Shown: one piece after another, positions 42,999 to 51,011 of the stretch
Position numbering within the stretch: position 1 is the stretch's first letter
Layout of the letters: every line of letters starts with the position of its first letter
NCBI GenBank assembly: GCA_945952065.1
Contig: CAMFGY010000008.1
Span: forward strand, 62,001-126,000
Direction of reading: 5' to 3'
Length of the DNA stretch: 64,000 bases
DNA from: an uncultured Burkholderiales bacterium
Lineage (GTDB): Bacteria > Pseudomonadota > Gammaproteobacteria > Burkholderiales > Burkholderiaceae_C
Translations under genes and position numbers: made by a program
Notes under the pieces: model-generated
What the model was told of the DNA's origin: nothing
The model's input: only the letters and a program-made list of their open reading frames with translations
Databases searched by the model: none

Positions 42999-43646
42999 AT
43001 GTTCTTCAGCAAGCTGTTGCCCCGTGAGGGCAATTTTTTCGAGCTCTTCAATGAGCATGGGGCCAAGATCACGGAAGGAGCGCGCTCCTTCATGTTGATG
43101 TTGAACAACTACGACGACCTGAGTTTGCGTGAGCAGTACGCAGCCGAAGTGGATGCCGCGGAACATCAGGCTGATCGTGTCACGGCGGAAATCAACCGTC
43201 AGTTGCATCGCACCTTCATCACGCCCATTGATCGGGAGCAGATCCACGGCTTGATCAACTCGATGGATGACATCGTGGACCTGCTGCAAGACGCGACCGA
43301 GACCTTGTCGCTGTACGACGTGCGGCGCATTCCTGCTGACGTGATTCGCCTGGGTGAACTGAGCGTGAAATGTTGCGAGCGGGTGCAGCATGCGGTGTCG
43401 CTCTTGCCCAAGCTCAGTGAGCCGACCACGGCTGAAGCGGCCATCAAAACCTGCGAAGAAATTGACAAGCTCGAATCCGATGCGGACCGCGTGATGCGCT
43501 CGGCCATGTCGCGCCTGTTCCGCGAGGAGCCGGATGTGCGTGAGCTGATCAAACTCAAGGCGATTTACGAACAGTTGGAGTCCATCTCTGATCGTTGTGA
43601 AGACGTGGCCAATCTGATCGAGGGCATCGTCCTCGAGAACTCCTGA
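42999..43646 (+). CDS. DUF47 family PhoU-like protein
   Basis: Cytoplasmic, all-helical protein of 215 aa, of the family that accompanies Pit phosphate carriers and is thought to regulate them. It shows the family start FFSKLLPREGNFFELFNEH and later helical blocks (INSMDDIVDLLQDATE; CEEIDKLESDADRVM). It lies 10 bp before pit in the same operon. The 127-bp upstream spacer holds a reversed Pho-box-like site. Confidence 0.9.
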   Translation: MFFSKLLPREGNFFELFNEHGAKITEGARSFMLMLNNYDDLSLREQYAAEVDAAEHQADRVTAEINRQLHRTFITPIDREQIHGLINSMDDIVDLLQDATETLSLYDVRRIPADVIRLGELSVKCCERVQHAVSLLPKLSEPTTAEAAIKTCEEIDKLESDADRVMRSAMSRLFREEPDVRELIKLKAIYEQLESISDRCEDVANLIEGIVLENS

Positions 43647-43656
43647 GTCGCTCGCA

Positions 43657-44667
43657 ATGGAATCGGTTCAGGTTGCCTTTTGGGTCGTCGCTTTGCTGGT
43701 CATTTTGGCCATTCTGTTTGACTTCATGAATGGCTTTCATGACGCTGCCAACTCGATTGCGACGGTGGTGTCGACAGGCGTTTTGAAGCCGCAGCAAGCG
43801 GTTTTGTTTGCGGCGTTTTTCAACGTCTTGGCGATCGGATTTTTTCAGTTGAAGGTCGCCGCCACCATTGGCAAGGGCATTGTCGAGCCCGGCATCGTGG
43901 ATCACCACGTGATTTTCGGCGCCTTGATCGGTGCCATCACCTGGAATGTGATCACTTGGTGGTATGGCATTCCCTCGAGTTCTTCGCATGCCCTGATCGG
44001 CGGCATTGTGGGCGCGGTTGTGGCCAAGAGCGGCACCGGCGCGCTGATTGCCGGGGGCGTGTTGAAGACGGTGCTGTTCATCTTTGTCTCGCCTCTGCTG
44101 GGTTTTCTGCTGGGCTCGCTGCTGATGGTGATCGTGGCATGGCTGTTCAGGCGAAGTTCTCCTTTGCTGGTGGACAACTGGTTTCGGCGCTTGCAGTTGG
44201 TCTCGGCCGGGCTTTACAGCTTGGGTCACGGTGGCAATGACGCCCAAAAGACCATCGGCTTGATTTGGATGCTTTTGGTGGCCTCGGGTTATTTGGCGGC
44301 GCAAGAAAAGAGCCCGCCGAGCTGGGTGATCTACGCTTGTTACTTGGCGATCGGATTGGGCACCATGTTTGGCGGCTGGCGCATCGTGCGCACCATGGGG
44401 CAGAAGATCACCAAGCTCAAGCCGGTGGGTGGCTTTTGCGCTGAAACCGGCGGCGCCATCACCTTGTTCCTGGCCACGGCCCTGGGCATTCCGGTCTCAA
44501 CCACACACACCATCACGGGTGCCATCGTCGGCGTGGGTTCGGTGCAGCGGGCCTCATCGGTGCGTTGGGGGGTGGCGGGCAATATTGTCTGGGCCTGGAT
44601 CTTCACCATTCCCGCCTCGGCCTTTGTGGCGGGGGTTTGCTACTGGATCAGCTTCATGCTGTTCTGA
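43657..44667 (+). CDS. pit: Low-affinity inorganic phosphate transporter (Pit)
   Basis: Inner-membrane phosphate/metal-phosphate:H+ symporter of the PiT family, 336 aa with about 10 membrane segments. The two PiT signatures are visible: FDFMNGFHDAANSIATVV near the N-terminus and GHGGNDAQKTIG in the middle, plus GIPVSTTHTITGAIVGVG. Short (about 330 aa) form, lacking the large loop of Escherichia coli PitA (499 aa). Paired with DUF47 and followed by a strong terminator. Confidence 0.93.
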   Translation: MESVQVAFWVVALLVILAILFDFMNGFHDAANSIATVVSTGVLKPQQAVLFAAFFNVLAIGFFQLKVAATIGKGIVEPGIVDHHVIFGALIGAITWNVITWWYGIPSSSSHALIGGIVGAVVAKSGTGALIAGGVLKTVLFIFVSPLLGFLLGSLLMVIVAWLFRRSSPLLVDNWFRRLQLVSAGLYSLGHGGNDAQKTIGLIWMLLVASGYLAAQEKSPPSWVIYACYLAIGLGTMFGGWRIVRTMGQKITKLKPVGGFCAETGGAITLFLATALGIPVSTTHTITGAIVGVGSVQRASSVRWGVAGNIVWAWIFTIPASAFVAGVCYWISFMLF

Positions 44668-44707
44668 GAGCCGCCCGACGCCGGGCTGTGTTGTGCGCAG
44701 CAAAATC

Positions 44708-44734
44708 AAAAATGGGCCCGAGGGCCCATTTTTT
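44708..44734. terminator. Bidirectional terminator after pit
   Basis: ATGGGCCC/GGGCCCAT stem extended by A- and T-runs on each side, with a 2-nt loop. It serves pit (rightward) and the TM2 gene (leftward), whose stop is 10 bp away. Confidence 0.82.
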
Positions 44735-44743
44735 CGCAGCCGA

Positions 44744-45217
44744 CTATTTGGCCGCTGCAGCGCTTGAGTTGCTGGAGTCGGAGAGGGCGGGGCTCTCGAT
44801 CTGGCTTTCAAAGTAACGCTGAGCGCTGAAGGCGATGGTGGACATCAGGCTGATGCCACCCAGCATCACGCAGGCGATCACGGCGATGATGACCGCCCAG
44901 CCGCTGGGCCTTGCTGATTGACCGGGGTTGTACTTGGCATTCCAGTCGCTGTCGGAGCTCAGCCCGTACACGATGCCGGTGAGGGTGGCGCAAACCAGCA
45001 TCAAACCCAAAAGGGGAATCAAGGCCCAGGCCAAGCGGTCGTCTTGGCCCAGGGTATCCATGCGATGCAAGCCGTAAAGGCCGATCAATGTGGGCCAAGG
45101 GTGCAGCCAGCCCCATTTGTCGCTCAAGCCGTGGAGATAAAAGCGATGCAGGCCCAAGCTTCCCAGCAGCAAGGCCAGCCAAGTCGCTATCGTCTTGGAT
45201 CTGTAAGTGGCAGTCAT
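44744..45217 (-). CDS. TM2 domain membrane protein
   Basis: Small 157-aa inner-membrane protein of unknown role. The N-terminal TM2 pattern is TIATWLALLLGSLGLHRFYLHG, and further hydrophobic stretches lie at about 62-85 and 108-130, giving about four spans. The tail (SDSSNSSAAAAK) is low-complexity. It lies 7 bp after the GNAT gene on the same strand, so the two probably form a pair. Confidence 0.78.
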   Translation of the reverse strand: MTATYRSKTIATWLALLLGSLGLHRFYLHGLSDKWGWLHPWPTLIGLYGLHRMDTLGQDDRLAWALIPLLGLMLVCATLTGIVYGLSSDSDWNAKYNPGQSARPSGWAVIIAVIACVMLGGISLMSTIAFSAQRYFESQIESPALSDSSNSSAAAAK

Positions 45218-45224
45218 GGCAGGC

Positions 45225-45776
45225 TCATTCGGGCTGGCATTGGCTGCCCAAACCCAAGGTACGCTGCATCATCACCACATCCAACCAGCGCCCGAATTTC
45301 CAGCCGACCTGATGCAAGGTGCCGCTGGGCTGAAAGCCGAGCGCTTGATGCAGGCCGATCGAGCCCTTGTTGTCTGAATCACCAATCACGGCCAGCATTT
45401 GTCTTGCACCGGCTTGCTCGCATCGCGCCATCAGTTCCGCCAGCAACAAGCGCCCCAGGCCTTTGCCTCGCTGATCGTCCCTCAGGTAGATCGAGTCTTC
45501 AACGCAAAAGCGATAGGCCAGGCGCGGGCGAAAGTAATTGGCATAGGCATAGCCCAGCACCTCGCCTTGTGCCTCGGCCACCAGCCAGGGCAACTGGCGA
45601 CTCAAGACCTCGGCGCGCCGCTTTGACATTTCTTCAACGGAGGGCGCTTCGGTTTCAAAAGTGCCCGTCCCATTCAAAACGGCATGGGCGTAAATGGCCT
45701 GAATGGCAGGCATGTCCGAGTCGAGACTTTGTCGGATCACTATTTGCGCTGGAATTTTGGATTTTTCTGTGTTCAT
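45225..45776 (-). CDS. GNAT family N-acetyltransferase (phosphinothricin acetyltransferase-like)
   Basis: Acetyl-CoA-dependent acyltransferase, 183 aa from ATG 45776. The pattern IRQSLDSDMPAIQAIYAHAV, then SIYLRDDQRGKGLGRLLLAEL (acetyl-CoA binding) and HQALGFQPSGTLHQVGWKFG, is that of Pat/YncA-type enzymes, which acetylate amino acids such as methionine derivatives or phosphinothricin. The true substrate cannot be told. Divergent from rpsP. Confidence 0.85.
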   Translation of the reverse strand: MNTEKSKIPAQIVIRQSLDSDMPAIQAIYAHAVLNGTGTFETEAPSVEEMSKRRAEVLSRQLPWLVAEAQGEVLGYAYANYFRPRLAYRFCVEDSIYLRDDQRGKGLGRLLLAELMARCEQAGARQMLAVIGDSDNKGSIGLHQALGFQPSGTLHQVGWKFGRWLDVVMMQRTLGLGSQCQPE

Positions 45777-45803
45777 GACTGTGCCGGGTTGAATCGGCGA
45801 GTT

Positions 45804-45809
45804 TATAAT
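45804..45809 (+). promoter_or_regulatory. Perfect -10 hexamer upstream of the rpsP operon
   Basis: TATAAT at 45804-45809, about 225 nt before the rpsP ATG. No good -35 at 16-18 nt was seen. The rest of the 257-bp GNAT/rpsP spacer holds nothing I could assign. Confidence 0.35.
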
Positions 45810-46033
45810 GCGCGGTTTTGGCCCTGGTCGAATCACAAGAAATTTTGCAGAAATTGCAAAAGAGCGGGTGAATCGGCGTATCTACGGGGCCAACCACGGC
45901 GACTACAGTTTGATGGCTTCTTTGTGCTTGGCTCAGTTCCATGCGCAGGGGCTTCGGGCTGAGGCGCTACCCCGATCTATTCGCCCTGAGTGTCTCCTGG
46001 TGCGGTGGATGCAATAGATTCATAGGAAACATC

Positions 46034-46285
46034 ATGGTTGTAATTCGTCTGGCTCGTGGCGGCTCCAAGAAGCGCCCCTTCTACAACATCGTCGTGGCAA
46101 ACAGCCAAATGCGCCGTGACGGCCGCTTCATCGAGCGCGTGGGTTTCTACAACCCCGTGGCCTCCGGTGCCGCTGAGCCGCTGCGCGTTGCTCTGGACCG
46201 CGTGAACTACTGGGTTGGCGTTGGCGCCCAGCTGTCGCCGACCGTCGAGCGTCTGGTGACCCAGGCCAAGAAGGCCGCCGTCTAA
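46034..46285 (+). CDS. rpsP: 30S ribosomal protein S16
   Basis: Small-subunit protein, 83 aa: [20 protein letters not shown], then [17 protein letters not shown] 46034 has a GGAAA site 6 nt upstream; the frame stays open upstream without conservation. It heads rpsP-rimM-trmD-rplS, the standard order. Confidence 0.97.
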   Translation: MVVIRLARGGSKKRPFYNIVVANSQMRRDGRFIERVGFYNPVASGAAEPLRVALDRVNYWVGVGAQLSPTVERLVTQAKKAAV

Positions 46286-46305
46286 TTCGCCGCAGACCTG
46301 TTGAG

Positions 46306-46923
46306 ATGACAAGAGCACCCGCCGAACCTCGTGCAACGCCTGCTGCCTCTGAAGAGGTGGCTTGGCCCGAAGACGCGGTGGAGGTTGGGTGCATTCTTGA
46401 TGCCTGGGGCGTCAAGGGCTGGTTCAAGGTGCAAGCCTATTCCAGCGATGCCCAGGCGCTGTTTTCCTCGCGGCGCTGGTTTTTGCGTGCGCCCGAAGGC
46501 AATGGCCCTGTCGTTGCGCGCGCCAAGCCGCTGCCTCGACTGCTGAAAATTTTGTCGGTACGCGAACATGGTGAAGGCATTGTGGCCAACGCCCAAGATG
46601 TTGCGGACCGAAACTTTGCTGAAGCGCTGCGCGGTGCGCGCATCTTCATTTCGCGTTCAGCCTTTCCCAGTGCCAACCCAGATGAATATTACTGGGTGGA
46701 TTTGATCGGTTTGACAGTCATCAATCGTCAGGGTGAGACCTTGGGCGCGGTGGAGGGTTTGATTGATGCTGGGCCGCATGCGGTGCTGCGCATCACGCCG
46801 GCCGGTCAAGTTGCACCGGTAAAGCCAGACCAGGAGCGTCTGGTGCCTTTTGTGTCGGCCTTTGTGGATGATGTCGATCTGGAACAAAAACAGATCACCG
46901 TCGACTGGGGCTTGGACTATTGA
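46306..46923 (+). CDS. rimM: 16S rRNA processing protein RimM
   Basis: Assembly factor for the 30S head domain that binds S19. The 205-aa product has a variable, acidic N-terminal extension (about 1-26), the RimM domain ([20 protein letters not shown]) and the C-terminal PRC-barrel ([20 protein letters not shown] and RLVPFV). It is longer than the Escherichia coli protein (182 aa) because of the N-terminal extension. 20 bp after rpsP. Confidence 0.95.
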   Translation: MTRAPAEPRATPAASEEVAWPEDAVEVGCILDAWGVKGWFKVQAYSSDAQALFSSRRWFLRAPEGNGPVVARAKPLPRLLKILSVREHGEGIVANAQDVADRNFAEALRGARIFISRSAFPSANPDEYYWVDLIGLTVINRQGETLGAVEGLIDAGPHAVLRITPAGQVAPVKPDQERLVPFVSAFVDDVDLEQKQITVDWGLDY

Positions 46924-46955
46924 TTCGGGCCGAAACGCTTTCGGTTCAGCGCACG

Positions 46956-47750
46956 ATGCGCTTTGACATCATCACTCTGTTTCCCGAGCTGTTTGGGCCG
47001 CATTTGAGCCAAGGCGTGACGCGCCGGGCCTTCGAGTCGCGGCAAGTGGATGTGCAGCTTTGGCAGTTGCGTGACTTTGCCGATGACAACTACCGGCGTG
47101 TCGATGACCGCCCCTACGGCGGCGGTCCGGGCATGGTCATGTTGGTGGAGCCGCTCGAGCGCGCGCTGGCCGCGGCCAAAGCGGCTCGGCTTGAGGCGCA
47201 GGCCGAGCCTGCAGCGCCGGCCATCATCCATTTCAGTCCAAGAGGACAAGCGATCACGCAAGAACTGGTGCAAACGCTGGCGGCCGGGCCGGGTGCTGTC
47301 TTGCTCTGTGGTCGGTATGAGGGCATCGACCAGCGTTTTCTTGATCGGCATGTCACCCATGAGTTGAGCTTGGGTGACTTTGTCCTTTCCGGGGGCGAGT
47401 TGCCCGCTTTGGCCTTGTTGGACGCCGTGGCGCGTTTGCAAGAGGGGGTGCTCAACGATGCGCAATCTCACCAGCAAGACAGTTTTTCGGATGGGCTCTT
47501 GGATTGCCCGCATTACAGCCGCCCGGAGGTCTTGACGGGCATGCCGGGGCAGTCCGAAGCATTGCCTGTCCCCGAGGTCCTTTTGTCCGGCCATCACGCC
47601 AAGATTGCGCGCTGGCGACGAGAGCGCTCGCTTGAAATCACCGCGCAGCGCCGACCAGAGCTGATCCAAGCGGCGCGAGCAGCGGGGCGTTTGAGCAAGG
47701 CGGACGAGCGTTTTCTCGCTGATCTGGCGGCGATCGAGCCCAAGGCCTAG
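46956..47750 (+). CDS. trmD: tRNA (guanine-37-N1) methyltransferase
   Basis: SPOUT methyltransferase that makes m1G37 in tRNA. Starting at ATG 46956 gives 264 aa ([20 protein letters not shown]), matching family length. Motifs: [13 protein letters not shown], the SAM-binding trefoil knot [13 protein letters not shown] and [14 protein letters not shown]. 32 bp after rimM. Confidence 0.97.
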   Translation: MRFDIITLFPELFGPHLSQGVTRRAFESRQVDVQLWQLRDFADDNYRRVDDRPYGGGPGMVMLVEPLERALAAAKAARLEAQAEPAAPAIIHFSPRGQAITQELVQTLAAGPGAVLLCGRYEGIDQRFLDRHVTHELSLGDFVLSGGELPALALLDAVARLQEGVLNDAQSHQQDSFSDGLLDCPHYSRPEVLTGMPGQSEALPVPEVLLSGHHAKIARWRRERSLEITAQRRPELIQAARAAGRLSKADERFLADLAAIEPKA

Positions 47751-47756
47751 GCGCCA

Positions 47757-47872
47757 AGCCCGATTCGGGCTATACTTGCGGGCTGTCCGATCCTCTGGGG
47801 GTGGGTTCAGGGCCGTGCCGATGAACAAAAACTCATCGGGAGTGGCTCAAAAAGCAATCAGTTGGGCTCCCG
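47757..47872 (+). promoter_or_regulatory. Structured rplS leader
   Basis: The trmD-rplS spacer (168 bp) holds AGCCCG/CGGGCT (47757-47762, 47766-47771), then CGATGA/TCATCG (47819-47824, 47833-47838) overlapping by 2 nt with CGGGAG/CTCCCG (47837-47842, 47867-47872). The last two stems could exclude each other. TATACT at 47771-47776 might be a -10 for an internal promoter. Confidence 0.35.
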
Positions 47873-47918
47873 TGTTGGGGGCCAACGCCCACGCCGCCAT
47901 GATCACTAGGAGAACTCT

Positions 47919-48272
47919 GTGGACTTGATCCAAACCCTTGAGCAAGAAGAAATTGCTCGTCTGAACAAGACATTCCCCAGCTATTGCCCTGGCGACACGG
48001 TCATCGTGAACGTCAACGTCGTTGAAGGCACACGCAAGCGCGTGCAGGCTTTTGAAGGCGTGGTGATCGCCAAGCGTAACCGTGGTCTGAACTCCAGCTT
48101 CATCGTGCGCAAGATCTCCAACGGCGAAGGCGTGGAGCGTACGTTCCAGCTGTACAGCCCGCTGATCGCTTCGATCGAAGTCAAGCGTCGTGGCGATGTG
48201 CGCCGCGCCAAGCTGTACTACTTGCGCGATCGTTCGGGCAAGTCGGCTCGTATCAAGGAAAAATTGGGCTGA
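47919..48272 (+). CDS. rplS: 50S ribosomal protein L19
   Basis: Large-subunit protein at the interface with the 30S subunit, 117 aa. It starts at GTG 47919 with a strong AGGAGA site 7 nt upstream; no ATG fits. The pattern [19 protein letters not shown] and [30 protein letters not shown] is diagnostic. Last gene of the rpsP operon, with three hairpins downstream. Confidence 0.97.
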   Translation: MDLIQTLEQEEIARLNKTFPSYCPGDTVIVNVNVVEGTRKRVQAFEGVVIAKRNRGLNSSFIVRKISNGEGVERTFQLYSPLIASIEVKRRGDVRRAKLYYLRDRSGKSARIKEKLG

Positions 48273-48288
48273 TCCATCGGATCGCCCG

Positions 48289-48357
48289 GGTGACGTTTCG
48301 CCGTCACCCCTGCTGGCCGTTCAGGGCCAGCAAGCAAAGCCGCCTTCGGGCGGCTTT
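48289..48357 (+). terminator. Three consecutive hairpins after rplS
   Basis: GGGTGACG/CCGTCACCC (48289-48310), TGCTGGCC/GGCCAGCA (48311-48318, 48325-48332) and AAAGCCGCC/GGCGGCTTT with a UUCG loop (48336-48357). The last one looks like the actual intrinsic terminator; its T-run is broken (TTTGTCGTTTT). Confidence 0.65.
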
Positions 48358-48437
48358 GTCGTTTTCGGCCTCATCATCTAGCCATCAAGCTTCGTTGGCC
48401 CTAGCTTTGCACGGAACAAGCCCTATGCTTGGCGCCC

Positions 48438-49133
48438 ATGAGCCGTCCCCCAATTCTTGATCCGCAAGCCGTGCCCGTCAGTGGCGTTGATGAGCATTTA
48501 CCGCCGGTGCCGCGCGAGCGTTTGCAGCAGGATTTTTTACGCCAACGTTTTCTCAATCCACCAGCTTGGCAGCCTGAAATCGCTGGGGATGGTGCAAGCT
48601 GGAGCGAGCGCAGCCCGGCCGATGCCGCGGTGCTGATCCCCTTGGTGTTGCGTGAAGAGGGCTTGAATTTGCTGCTGACGCGCCGCGCGGCGCATTTGCG
48701 AGACCATGCCGGGCAGATCAGCTTTCCGGGCGGGCGTGTGGAGCCGAACGATGCATCGATGGAAGCGGCCGCCTTGCGTGAGGCCGAAGAGGAAATTGGC
48801 CTCGCGCCCGCGCATATTGAAGTGTTGGGCCGATTGCCGATCTACAGCACCGTGACCGCCTTTCAGGTCACGCCGGTTGTGGCCCTGGTCCATCCCGGCT
48901 TTGCCTTGAGCCTGGACGGCGCGGAAGTGGCAGAGGTCTTTGAAGTACCGCTGCAGTTTTTGATGTCGCCGGCCAACCACCGGCACCATCGTTTCGAATT
49001 TGCGGGCGGACATCGGCAGTTCCTGTCGATGCCTTGGCGCAACATGGACGGGCCTGAACACGCGCCTGAGTACTTTATTTGGGGTGCCACGGCGGCCATG
49101 CTGCGCAACTTCTACCGTTTCCTTTCGGCTTGA
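48438..49133 (+). CDS. CoA pyrophosphatase-type Nudix hydrolase
   Basis: Cleaves the pyrophosphate bond of CoA or similar nucleotides. The 231-aa product (ATG 48438) has the Nudix box GGRVEPNDASMEAAALREAEEEIG (GX5EX7REXXEEXG), preceded by the CoA-type motif LLTRRAAHLRDHAGQISFPG, which defines the CoAse (NudL/YeaB) subfamily. It lies 28 bp before the CbiB-like gene on the same strand. Confidence 0.9.
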   Translation: MSRPPILDPQAVPVSGVDEHLPPVPRERLQQDFLRQRFLNPPAWQPEIAGDGASWSERSPADAAVLIPLVLREEGLNLLLTRRAAHLRDHAGQISFPGGRVEPNDASMEAAALREAEEEIGLAPAHIEVLGRLPIYSTVTAFQVTPVVALVHPGFALSLDGAEVAEVFEVPLQFLMSPANHRHHRFEFAGGHRQFLSMPWRNMDGPEHAPEYFIWGATAAMLRNFYRFLSA

Positions 49134-49161
49134 GGCGCGGCGCCCGCTATCATCCCCGGCC

Positions 49162-50151
49162 ATGAACTTCTTTGCGGTCCTTTTGGCCTTGCTGTGTGAA
49201 CAGCTCAAACCTCTTCGCCATGGCAATGGCGTGCATCATGGCGTGATCGGCTGGGTCCGTTGGACGGGTCGTAACTTCGATGCCGGACGGGATCATCATG
49301 CCACGGTAGTCTGGGGCATCACGGTGCTGGGGCCTGCCTTGTTGGCTGCGGTGCTTTATTTTGCGGTGGCTCGATTCAGCCTGATCTTGGCGTTGACACT
49401 GGATGTTTTGGTCCTGTACTTGACGCTGGGCTTTCGGCAATTCAGTCATTACTTCACCGACATTCGTGACGCCTTGGAGCGAGGGGACGATCTGGAGGCG
49501 CGGCGCTTGCTGTCCGAGTGGCGGCATTTGGATGCCAGTGAATTGCCGCGCACTGAACTGGTTCGCCACGCGATTGAACACTCCTTGTTGGCTGCCCATC
49601 GCCATGTCTTTGGCGTTTTTTTCTGGTTCGTCTTGCTGTCAACATTGGGCCTTGGACCGGCGGGCGCAGTGTTGTACCGAATGGCTGAATTTGTCAGCCG
49701 TTACTGGGCTTTCAAGAGTCGCACCCTGGAGGCGCCGACCAATGTGCGCTTGATGGTGTTGTCCCGCAAGTTGTTTGCTTGGATTGACTATGTGCCGGCT
49801 CGATTGACGGCCACGGGCTTCACCATCGTGGGCAATTTTGAAGAAGCGGTGAACAGCTGGCGGCGCGATGCCGGTTTGTGGCTGCATCCCAATGAAGGAA
49901 TCATTTTGGCCACGGCCGCTGGAGCGCTCGGTCTGCAGCTGGGCGGGGCAGCAGCACCTGGCGTCACGCCCGATCGCAGCAAGACTTTCAGCTCCGGCAT
50001 CGATGGTGATGAGACTCTGGCGGAAGGCTCTACCCCGGGGCAATTGCCGCAACTGGGCCATTTGCAGAGCGTGGTGGGCTTGATCTGGCGTTCAGTGGTC
50101 TTGTGGATGCTCTTGCTGGCCTTGATGACTTTGGCCAATCTGGTGGGTTAG
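49162..50151 (+). CDS. CobD/CbiB family membrane protein
   Basis: Inner-membrane protein, 329 aa from ATG 49162, with about four hydrophobic segments near residues 45-100, 150-175 and the C-terminus. It resembles the CobD/CbiB (adenosylcobinamide-phosphate synthase)/AmpE family (DARRLLSEWRH-like block; LDYVPARLTATGF appears as IDYVPARLTATGF). No other cobalamin gene is nearby, so a B12 role is doubtful; an AmpE-like role is equally possible. Confidence 0.78.
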   Translation: MNFFAVLLALLCEQLKPLRHGNGVHHGVIGWVRWTGRNFDAGRDHHATVVWGITVLGPALLAAVLYFAVARFSLILALTLDVLVLYLTLGFRQFSHYFTDIRDALERGDDLEARRLLSEWRHLDASELPRTELVRHAIEHSLLAAHRHVFGVFFWFVLLSTLGLGPAGAVLYRMAEFVSRYWAFKSRTLEAPTNVRLMVLSRKLFAWIDYVPARLTATGFTIVGNFEEAVNSWRRDAGLWLHPNEGIILATAAGALGLQLGGAAAPGVTPDRSKTFSSGIDGDETLAEGSTPGQLPQLGHLQSVVGLIWRSVVLWMLLLALMTLANLVG

Positions 50152-50228
50152 CGTTGGCCGAGTTGCCGCGGGCTGGCCCTGGTTCAGCGGCCGAACGTTG
50201 CCGGTTTGGCACTTGCCGAGCGAGGGTT

Positions 50229-50255
50229 TAAAGTTCAAGCTCTGGATGCCGAAAC
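50229..50255 (+). promoter_or_regulatory. Sigma-28 (FliA)-like promoter
   Basis: TAAAGTTC (50229-50236), an 11-nt spacer, then GCCGAAAC (50248-50255); the flagellar sigma-28 consensus is TAAAGTTT-N11-GCCGATAA (7/8 and 6/8 matches, exact spacing). It lies 89 nt upstream of the EF-hand gene start. Confidence 0.6.
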
Positions 50256-50344
50256 CATCCTCATGATCTGTGGCAATTCTTTGGCCTGTTCGTCGCTGAT
50301 TTGAGCGTGCCACAGCCCTGCAATCTCTCTTGTGGAGGTTTGCC

Positions 50345-50944
50345 ATGATTACTTCTCTTTCAGGAAGCGCTGATAAGCCTGCGGCAGCGGCGCTTCGCCT
50401 CAGTGCCGAGGAACTCGCCAAGCGCCAAGAAGTGACGCGCGTTGCCAAGCCTGCGGCCAGTGTGCCGTCGGATGCCACTTCTTCGGTGGTTGAAATTTCC
50501 AGTGAAGCTGCACGCCGGGCTGCTCAGCCGCCCCAGTCTCCCGTTCAATTGCCACAGCAGGCGCGGCAGGCTCAAGCCTCGTCGCCACAAGCCGAGGTGA
50601 CGAGCTCGCCGGCCTTGCTCCTCAATGAAGCCCAGGAACCGCCAGTAGCAGCTTTATCGCTGCCTGCGGATGCACTGGCGGACACTGCACAGCGCACGGA
50701 CGAAAGTCTCGCGGCCACGGCTCAGGAGTCGATCAGCACCGTCAAAGAGTTTGACGATGCCGACACCAATCAAGATCACACCGTCAGCGTCTTGGAGCGT
50801 CGGGCCTATGATTTTTTGCATCCGAGTTTGAATCGCAGCAGTGAGCCAGACCCGTCTGCCACCTTGGAAGCGCAAAACTCGCGGGTGATTGATGCCGAGT
50901 TGAAGGCCTATACCGAAATCGCCAAAGCCGGTCGCTTGGCTTGA
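50345..50944 (+). CDS. Hypothetical protein with one EF-hand-like calcium site
   Basis: Not recognised. The 199-aa product has a GGAGG site 8 nt before ATG 50345. Residues about 1-115 are low-complexity, rich in Ala, Ser, Gln and Pro, including SSVVEISSEAARRAA, similar in style to tails of flagellar-associated proteins. Residues about 140-155 contain DTNQDHTVSVLE, which fits the 12-residue EF-hand loop (Asp1, Asn3, Asp5, Val8, Glu12). No signal peptide is seen. It is a single-gene unit with a sigma-28-like promoter and a strong terminator, which suggests control with motility genes. Confidence 0.7.
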   Translation: MITSLSGSADKPAAAALRLSAEELAKRQEVTRVAKPAASVPSDATSSVVEISSEAARRAAQPPQSPVQLPQQARQAQASSPQAEVTSSPALLLNEAQEPPVAALSLPADALADTAQRTDESLAATAQESISTVKEFDDADTNQDHTVSVLERRAYDFLHPSLNRSSEPDPSATLEAQNSRVIDAELKAYTEIAKAGRLA

Positions 50945-50964
50945 AGGAACTTGGGCAGCCCATG

Positions 50965-50996
50965 AAAAAGGCCCGCAGCGCGGGCCTTTTGTTTTT
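50965..50996. terminator. Bidirectional terminator between the EF-hand and Tim44 genes
   Basis: GGCCCGC/GCGGGCC stem (50970-50976, 50980-50986) with a 3-nt loop, A-run before and T-run after; works for both converging genes. Confidence 0.82.
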
Positions 50997-51011
50997 GGTG
51001 GCGGGTGGGGT

